NCBI RefSeq assembly: GCF_002210095.1
Contig: NZ_AQQR01000010.1
Span: 62,001 to 126,000 of the forward strand
Reading direction: 5' to 3'
Origin: Marinibacterium profundimaris
GTDB lineage: Bacteria; Pseudomonadota; Alphaproteobacteria; Rhodobacterales; Rhodobacteraceae
DNA: 64,000 nucleotides
The notes below the pieces were generated by a model. The model made no database searches. It saw only the letters and a list, made by a program, of their open reading frames with translations, and was not told the origin of the DNA. Below are positions 58,970 through 64,000 of this stretch, piece after piece (position 1 is the first letter of the stretch; every line of letters starts with the position of its first letter). Both the position numbers and the translations under genes were made by a program.

Positions 58970-60383
58970 ACGGTTGTCACGGACGGGCGCGGCGCCGAAG
59001 CCGGGCATCGTCCATCTCGGGCCGGGCGCGTTCTTTCGCGCCTTCAACGCGGTCTTCACCGAGGATGCCATGGCGGCGGAGCCGGGCGACTGGGGAATCG
59101 TTGCCGTGTCGCTGAAAAGCCCTGCGGCGCGCGACCAGATGGCGCCGCAGGACGGGGCCTATACCTCGGTCACGCTGGGGCCGGAGGGCGCGGAGTACCG
59201 GGTGATCGGATCCGTTGTCCGGGTGCTGGTGGCGCCGGAGGATCCCGAGAAGGTGCTGGAGGCGATGTGTGCCGGGACGACGCGGATCGTGTCGCTGACG
59301 GTGACCGAGAAGGGCTATGCGCATGAGCCTTCGACGGGGCGGCTGAACCTGAAGCATCCCGATATCGCGCATGATCTTGCGGGCGGCGCGCCCCGATCCG
59401 CGGTGGGCTTCCTGGTCGAGGCGCTCGCCCGTCGTCGCGCCTCCGGTCTCGCTGCGTTCACCGTCGTGACCTGCGACAACCTTCCGAGCAACGGGCCGCT
59501 TTTGCGGGGCCTTGTGCTGGACTTCGCGCGGGCGCGCGACGCGGACCTTGCGGAATGGATTGCGGCCGAGGTGGCCTTTCCCGCGACCATGGTCGACCGG
59601 ATCACGCCGGCCACGACCGAAGCCGATATCGCAGCGCTGGAGTCGGCGCAGGGCTATCGCGATCCGGCCTGCGTGACCCATGAGCCGTTCCGGCAATGGG
59701 TGATCGAGGACCGCTTTCCCACCGGCCGGCCGGCCTGGGACCGGGTCGGCGCGCAGATGGTGACCTCGGTCGAGGCGCATGAGACGATGAAGCTGCGCTG
59801 CCTGAACGGGACCCATTCGACGCTGGCCTACCTGGGCTACCTTGCCGGCTACGAGACGATCGCCGAAACGGTGGCCGATCCGGATTTCGCGCGGCTTTGC
59901 GACCGGCTCTGGGCCGAAGAGATCGTGCCGACGCTGGAGCAGCCCGAAGGCGAGGATCTGGCCGCCTATTGCGCCGCGCTGCTGGAGCGCTATCGCAACC
60001 CCGCCATCCGCCACCGGACCTGGCAGATCGCCATGGACGGGTCGCAGAAGCTGCCGCAGCGGATCCTGGGTACGCTGGCCGACAACCTTGCGGCGGGCCG
60101 CGAGAGCCCTGGCCTGGTGCTCGCCGTGGCGGGGTGGATGCGCTACGTCGGCGGCGTGGACGAGCGTGGCGAGGCGATCGACGTGCGCGATCCGCTGGCG
60201 GATCAGCTAATGGCGGCCTGGGACGGCGCCGAGGGCGCCGGGGCGAAGGCATCGGCCCTTCTGGGGATGCGCGAGGTTTTCTCTGCCGAGCTGGCCGGGG
60301 CGCTGCAGGCGCCGGTCTCGGCGGCGTTGGAACTCTTGCTGGACGCAGGCGCCAGAGCGGCGGTGAAGGAGCGGGTGCAATGA
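58959..60383 (+). CDS. uxuB: Fructuronate reductase (mannitol dehydrogenase family)
   Basis: A 474-residue NAD-dependent polyol-type dehydrogenase: GIVHLGPGAFFRAFNAVFTED near residues 17-37, then VTCDNLPSNGPLL, and the catalytic lysine region MKLRCLNGTHSTLAYLGYLAG near 278-298. It turns fructuronate into D-mannonate for UxuA. A TTG at 58959 with GGAGG 6 nt upstream is used here; an ATG at 58941 adds six residues and is the alternative. Both overlap the end of kduD. It overlaps uxuA by 4 bp. Confidence 0.9.
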   Translation: MPAERLSRTGAAPKPGIVHLGPGAFFRAFNAVFTEDAMAAEPGDWGIVAVSLKSPAARDQMAPQDGAYTSVTLGPEGAEYRVIGSVVRVLVAPEDPEKVLEAMCAGTTRIVSLTVTEKGYAHEPSTGRLNLKHPDIAHDLAGGAPRSAVGFLVEALARRRASGLAAFTVVTCDNLPSNGPLLRGLVLDFARARDADLAEWIAAEVAFPATMVDRITPATTEADIAALESAQGYRDPACVTHEPFRQWVIEDRFPTGRPAWDRVGAQMVTSVEAHETMKLRCLNGTHSTLAYLGYLAGYETIAETVADPDFARLCDRLWAEEIVPTLEQPEGEDLAAYCAALLERYRNPAIRHRTWQIAMDGSQKLPQRILGTLADNLAAGRESPGLVLAVAGWMRYVGGVDERGEAIDVRDPLADQLMAAWDGAEGAGAKASALLGMREVFSAELAGALQAPVSAALELLLDAGARAAVKERVQ

Positions 60384-61555
60384 TCGAGAGCTGGCGCTGG
60401 TTCGGTCCGCTGGACGATATCTCGCTTCCCGAGATCGCGCAGACCGGGGCGCGGGGGATCGTGACGGCTTGCCACGAGATCCCCTATGGCGAGGTCTGGA
60501 GCCGGGAGGCGATCGCCGAGCGCAAGGCGCTGATCGAACGCGCTCCGGGCGAAATGCACTGGGCCGTGGTCGAAAGCCTGCCGGTGCACGAGGATATCAA
60601 GCGCGGGGCCGGCGACCTGGATCGGCTGTTCGCCAATTACCGGCAATCGCTGGCGAATCTGGCGGCGGAAGGGGTGACAACGGTCTGTTACAACTTCATG
60701 CCGCTGCTGGACTGGACGCGGACACGGCTGGACGCGGCGCTGCCCGCGGGCGGCCATGCGCTGCGGTTCAGCCAGGTCGAGATGGCCGGATTCGAGCTGC
60801 ACATGCTGCGCCGGGAGGGGGCCGAGGCGGCCTATCCCCCGGAGGTCCTGGCACGGGCGGAGGCCTGGGCGGCGGAGGCCGGCGAGGACGAGCGCGCGCG
60901 GTTGCTGACGGCGATCATGGCGGGGCTGCCCGGGGCCTACGATCGCTATGACGTGGAAGGGCTGCGCGCGGCGCTGGCGCCGTGGCAGGGATTCACCGCA
61001 GAGGATTTGAGAAGCAATTTCAAACGCTTCCTTGAGGAAATCGTTCCCACGGCCGAAGAGCTGGGCCTGGGCATGTGCGTGCATCCCGACGATCCGCCGC
61101 GGCCCCTGCTCGGCCTGCCCAGAGTGGTGTCGACCGGGGAGGATATCGCCGCGGTGCTGGCCATGGTGGACAGCCCGGCGAACGGGCTGACCCTGTGTTC
61201 AGGCTCGCTGGGCGCGAATCCGGACAATGACGTTCCTGCGATTGCGAGGCGTTTCGCCGCGCGGATCCATTTCGCGCATCTGCGCAACGTATCGAAGGAG
61301 CCGGACGGATCGTTCCAGGAGGCGGCGCACCTGGAGGGCGACACGGACATGGTGGCCCTGGTTGCGGCGCTGCTGGAGGAAGACCGGCGGCGGCAGGATA
61401 ATGGCGGGCCGGAGATCCCTTTCCGGCCGGATCATGGCCATGCCCTGCTGGGCGACCTGGGGCGAAAGACACATCCGGGCTATCCGCTGATCGGGCGGAT
61501 GCGCGGGCTGGCGGAGCTGCGCGGTGTGATCGCGGGGCTGGCACACGCCGGGTGA
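60380..61555 (+). CDS. uxuA: Mannonate dehydratase
   Basis: A 391-residue TIM-barrel enzyme that dehydrates D-mannonate to KDG. WRWFGPLDDISLPEIAQTGARGIVTACHEIPYGEVW at the start, VCYNFMPLLDWTRTRL (about residues 101-116), MCVHPDDPPRPLLGLPRVVST (about 233-253) and IHFAHLRNVSKE are UxuA signatures carrying the metal-binding His and Cys residues. The start lies in the uxuB stop (ATGA). It is the last gene of the hexuronate operon. No KDG kinase or KDPG aldolase follows. Confidence 0.95.
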   Translation: MIESWRWFGPLDDISLPEIAQTGARGIVTACHEIPYGEVWSREAIAERKALIERAPGEMHWAVVESLPVHEDIKRGAGDLDRLFANYRQSLANLAAEGVTTVCYNFMPLLDWTRTRLDAALPAGGHALRFSQVEMAGFELHMLRREGAEAAYPPEVLARAEAWAAEAGEDERARLLTAIMAGLPGAYDRYDVEGLRAALAPWQGFTAEDLRSNFKRFLEEIVPTAEELGLGMCVHPDDPPRPLLGLPRVVSTGEDIAAVLAMVDSPANGLTLCSGSLGANPDNDVPAIARRFAARIHFAHLRNVSKEPDGSFQEAAHLEGDTDMVALVAALLEEDRRRQDNGGPEIPFRPDHGHALLGDLGRKTHPGYPLIGRMRGLAELRGVIAGLAHAG

Positions 61556-61570
61556 AACTGGCGGACCGGA

Positions 61571-61601
61571 CAGCCCGCGACGGCGCAACAGTTGCGGGCT
61601 G
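61571..61601. terminator. Stem-loop between convergent uxuA and the kinase gene
   Basis: CAGCCCGC (61571-61578) and GCGGGCTG (61594-61601) are perfect 8-bp arms in the 70-bp convergent gap. No U-tract follows on either strand, so bidirectional termination is likely but not certain. Confidence 0.5.
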
Positions 61602-61625
61602 CCCTTCGGTCTTGCGTCGATGGGA

Positions 61626-63059
61626 TCAGCCGGCGGCGGCGGTCCAGGCTTTGACGTAGGCGTCCATGCGGGCCCGAGTCTCTCCGCTCGGCGGGGCGTC
61701 GATCTGCGCCTCGGCCGGCTGCGGCAGGTCGGAGCGGGCCAGCAGCGCGGCACCTTGGCTGGTGCCGGTTGCGCCCTTCATCGCGTGCACCTCGGATCCG
61801 GTGGCGGCGGCGAGCATCCGGCGGAAGCAGGTGTTGCGGGCAAAGGGACCTTCGACGATCACCGGGCCGGCATGGCCGATCAGCGACAGGCAGCGCGCCG
61901 TGACCAGCGCAAGGTAGAAGGCCAGCGCAGCCGCGCGTTCGCCGCCCTGCGCCTCGGCGGGGCTCCAGCGTGCGGACCGGCCGGCAAAGGGGCCGGTTTC
62001 CGGGACCACCGCGGGCAGCAGCATCACGGGGCTGTCCAGCACCGCGTCGATCTCGGCCTGCGACGGATCGGGATAGGCGCCGCCCATGATCGTGTCATGC
62101 TCGCGCCCGCCCATGAACCGGGCCGAGGGCACGGGCTGGCCGAAGGCGTTGACGTTGATCAGCGTGTCCAGCTTCGGGTCCAGCGTGACGGCTGCTCCGC
62201 CGACCGACATGGCGATCACCCATGTGCCGGTGGAGACCACCGAGAACGGCGGTTCATGCGCCAGAAGGTGCGGCAGGAGCGAGGCGTTGCTGTCGTGGAT
62301 GCCGCAGAAGACGGGCGTCGCCTCGGGCAGGCCGGTGCGCGCGGCGATGTCGGGCAGCACGGTGCCCAGCCGGTCGGTCGAGGCGCGCGCCGGGGCGATC
62401 TTGTCGGCGATGGCGAGCGTATCGACAAGGGAGGAGAACCGGCCCGCCTCGGGGTTCCACAGATCCGTGTGGCAGCCAAGCGAGGTCACGTCCGTCGCCC
62501 GCATGCCGGTCAGGCGGAAGCCCCAGTACTGCGGATAGGTCAGGATCGTCGCGCAGCGGTCCTGCAGCCCCGGGTCGGTGGCGAATTGCCAATGCAGCTG
62601 CGCGCCGATGTTCAGCCCCATGCCAAGCCGGGGCGAGCCGGTCTCGGCGAAGTCCGGGCGGATCGCGTCATAGGCGGCGGCCATCTCGTCCGGGCCGGTG
62701 TGTTCGTAATCGAGGATCGGTGCCGCCAGCGTGCCATCCGCCGCCAGCAGCGCGGCCGAGGCGCCGTGCGTCGTGACCGAGATCGCGTCGATCCCGTGCG
62801 CGGCCTGGAACCGGGCCAGCGCGTCCAGCAGAAACTCCCAGTGCCCGTCCACGTCGAAATGCGGCCAGGGCAAGCCGGGGCGCACGGCGTTGGGGCGCGT
62901 GACCACGTCCAGCTCGGCCAGCGTGGCAAGATCGACCAGCGCCAGCTTGGCGTTGGTCTTGCCGATGTCGATGACGGCAATGTGGCCCGAGGTCAGAGGC
63001 GCGTCGGCGGGCGCCTCGGGGGCGGTCAGGGTATCGGCCCCGGTCATTGTCTGGGTCAT
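61626..63059 (-). CDS. rhaK: FGGY-family sugar kinase, probable L-rhamnulokinase (rhizobial RhaK type)
   Basis: A 477-residue sugar kinase. The phosphate-1 motif [17 protein letters not shown] lies near residue 27, [14 protein letters not shown] near 95, [15 protein letters not shown] near 250 and [15 protein letters not shown] near 275. The start at 63059 overlaps the stop of the mutarotase gene (ATGA); a longer in-frame start is rejected. The order permease-mutarotase-kinase equals the rhaQ-rhaU-rhaK end of the rhizobial rhamnose operon, where this kinase also supports the ABC transporter. Confidence 0.82.
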   Translation of the reverse strand: MTQTMTGADTLTAPEAPADAPLTSGHIAVIDIGKTNAKLALVDLATLAELDVVTRPNAVRPGLPWPHFDVDGHWEFLLDALARFQAAHGIDAISVTTHGASAALLAADGTLAAPILDYEHTGPDEMAAAYDAIRPDFAETGSPRLGMGLNIGAQLHWQFATDPGLQDRCATILTYPQYWGFRLTGMRATDVTSLGCHTDLWNPEAGRFSSLVDTLAIADKIAPARASTDRLGTVLPDIAARTGLPEATPVFCGIHDSNASLLPHLLAHEPPFSVVSTGTWVIAMSVGGAAVTLDPKLDTLINVNAFGQPVPSARFMGGREHDTIMGGAYPDPSQAEIDAVLDSPVMLLPAVVPETGPFAGRSARWSPAEAQGGERAAALAFYLALVTARCLSLIGHAGPVIVEGPFARNTCFRRMLAAATGSEVHAMKGATGTSQGAALLARSDLPQPAEAQIDAPPSGETRARMDAYVKAWTAAAG

Positions 63060-63370
63060 GGCATGTGGAACATCGGCGTCAGGGGCACCGACACCGGTTC
63101 GTTGTCGGGATGGGTTTCCATGATGTCGGCCATGTGGGCCCACCAGCGTTTCATGATCTCGGTTCCGGGCAGGGCGTCCATCCCGTGATCCTCGGCGCGC
63201 CAGAGCACGCCGAAGAGAATGTTCGTCTCCTCGTCCAGGTGGATCGAGTAATCCGAGACACCGGCCTTGCGCAGCAGCTCTTCCAGCTCGGGCCAGATCT
63301 CGTCATGGCGCTTCTTGTACTCGGCCTTGCAGCCGGGGTTCAGGCGCATCTTGAAGGCATATTTTTCCAT
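63056..63370 (-). CDS. rhaM: L-rhamnose mutarotase
   Basis: A 104-residue enzyme interconverting the anomers of L-rhamnose, the same length as E. coli Rha[56 protein letters not shown] and the C-terminal [21 protein letters not shown] carry the family histidine, tyrosine and tryptophan residues. The ATG at 63370 (GGAGGG 4 nt upstream) overlaps the permease stop by 1 bp; an upstream in-frame ATG at 63391 is less likely. In rhizobia the orthologue is called rhaU. Confidence 0.93.
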   Translation of the reverse strand: MEKYAFKMRLNPGCKAEYKKRHDEIWPELEELLRKAGVSDYSIHLDEETNILFGVLWRAEDHGMDALPGTEIMKRWWAHMADIMETHPDNEPVSVPLTPMFHMP

Positions 63371-64000
63371 CACGCCCTCCACTTGGCCCAAAGCCGGGGC
63401 AGGGCGATGACACCGATCAGCAGCGCGCCGATGACGATCGACATCACGATGCCGGGCACGTTCAGAAGGCCAAGGCCGAAGGTCACCAGCCCCATGACGA
63501 AGGCCGCGATGACCACGCCCGGAATGGTGCCCGAGCCGCCCAGGATCGACACGCCGCCGAGGACGACCATGGTCACGATCTCAAGCTCCCAGCCGAAGCC
63601 GATGGACGGGCGGGTGGAGCCCAGCCGCGAGGTCAGGCAGATCGCGGCAAGGCCGGACATCAGCCCGGTCAGCAGAAAAAGCGTGAACTTCACCCGCTCC
63701 ACCCGGATGCCGGAGAACATCGCGCCGGTGGCGTTGTTGCCGATGGCATAGACCGCGCGCCCGAAGTTCGTCTTGTGCAGCAGCACGCCGTAGATCACCG
63801 CAAGCACCGCGAAGAGCGCGAATTCGAACGAGATGACCCACCAGACATAGCCCTGCCCGAAGAAGGCGAAGCTGGAGGGATAGCCGCCGTAGGCCTGATC
63901 GCCCAGCACGATGTAGCTGATGCCGCGAAACAGGCTCATCGAACCGATCGTCACCACGATAGAAGGCAGGCCCATGCGCGTCACCAGCACGCCGTTGAAG
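63370..64000 (-). CDS. Sugar ABC transporter permease, partial (probable RhaQ/RhaP)
   Basis: The C-terminal 210 residues of a branched-chain/ribose-type ABC permease, cut by the right edge of the window so its start lies beyond 64000. [23 protein letters not shown], the EAA-like loop region [49 protein letters not shown] and [20 protein letters not shown] are typical of RbsC-type permeases. Its stop overlaps the mutarotase start. Context points to L-rhamnose. Confidence 0.88.
   Translation of the reverse strand, partial: FNGVLVTRMGLPSIVVTIGSMSLFRGISYIVLGDQAYGGYPSSFAFFGQGYVWWVISFEFALFAVLAVIYGVLLHKTNFGRAVYAIGNNATGAMFSGIRVERVKFTLFLLTGLMSGLAAICLTSRLGSTRPSIGFGWELEIVTMVVLGGVSILGGSGTIPGVVIAAFVMGLVTFGLGLLNVPGIVMSIVIGALLIGVIALPRLWAKWRA

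Noticed and set aside
1-64000. tRNA, rRNA, CRISPR arrays and prophage genes
   Set aside because: No cloverleaf-like sequences with conserved T-arm motif, no regularly spaced identical repeats and no phage structural or integrase genes were found by reading both strands.

Overview
The window is GC-rich DNA, gene-dense on both strands, with many 1 to 11 bp gene overlaps. Several features point to an alphaproteobacterium of the Rhodobacteraceae/Paracoccaceae (roseobacter) type: a DnaA-like plasmid replication initiator next to parAB, a Rhodobacter-type pmtA, three TRAP transporters, and an uptake-and-catabolism gene set. Because it carries its own replication and partition module (about 33.7-37.2 kb), the window is probably part of an extrachromosomal replicon. 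It also carries lipid and polyamine genes of a core kind, so a chromid is possible. No tRNA, rRNA, CRISPR array or intact insertion sequence was seen.

Layout. 0-7 kb: one giant glycine-repeat autotransporter. 7.3-10.2 kb: a DctPQM TRAP operon. 10.5-22.9 kb: a peptide/amino-acid island with a split Dpp-type ABC transporter, an ACC deaminase/D-cysteine desulfhydrase homologue, an SDR, an FAD amino-acid oxidase, a sulfurtransferase, an ornithine cyclodeaminase homologue, an unusual M20 hydrolase and a GntR regulator. The same 15-bp palindrome lies in both divergent promoter regions of this island. 22.9-27.3 kb: hyuA-hyuB-iclR (hydantoinase/oxoprolinase type). 27.7-29.8 kb: psd-pssA-pmtA, the whole route from CDP-diacylglycerol to phosphatidylcholine. 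29.9-33.2 kb: a cysteine hydrolase, a VapBC pair and homospermidine synthase. 33.2-37.2 kb: terminators, two parS-like palindromes, parB, parA, a probable origin and the DnaA-like initiator. 37.2-45.3 kb: a bactofilin, then a siderophore-iron locus (ferric-siderophore reductase, binding protein, two permeases, ATPase, TonB receptor). 45.4-46.7 kb: an IMPACT-family protein, a DUF454 protein and a UspA protein. 46.7-51.8 kb: a TAXI-type TRAP operon divergent from a class III aminotransferase. 51.9-61.6 kb: a GntR regulator and a hexuronate operon (uxaC, dctPQM, kdgF, kduI, kduD, uxuB, uxuA). 61.6-64 kb: the end of a rhizobial-type rhamnose operon (permease, mutarotase, kinase), cut by the right edge.

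How the genes work together. The replicon is rich in solute uptake (six systems), each beside catabolic enzymes. The hexuronate operon converts glucuronate and 4,5-unsaturated uronates to 2-keto-3-deoxygluconate, but the window holds no KDG kinase or aldolase, so the route must finish elsewhere. The Dpp island appears to import a peptide-like or sulfur-containing amino compound. All three TRAP operons carry a stable hairpin between the binding-protein gene and the membrane genes. Several intergenic palindromes are good operator candidates and are listed separately.
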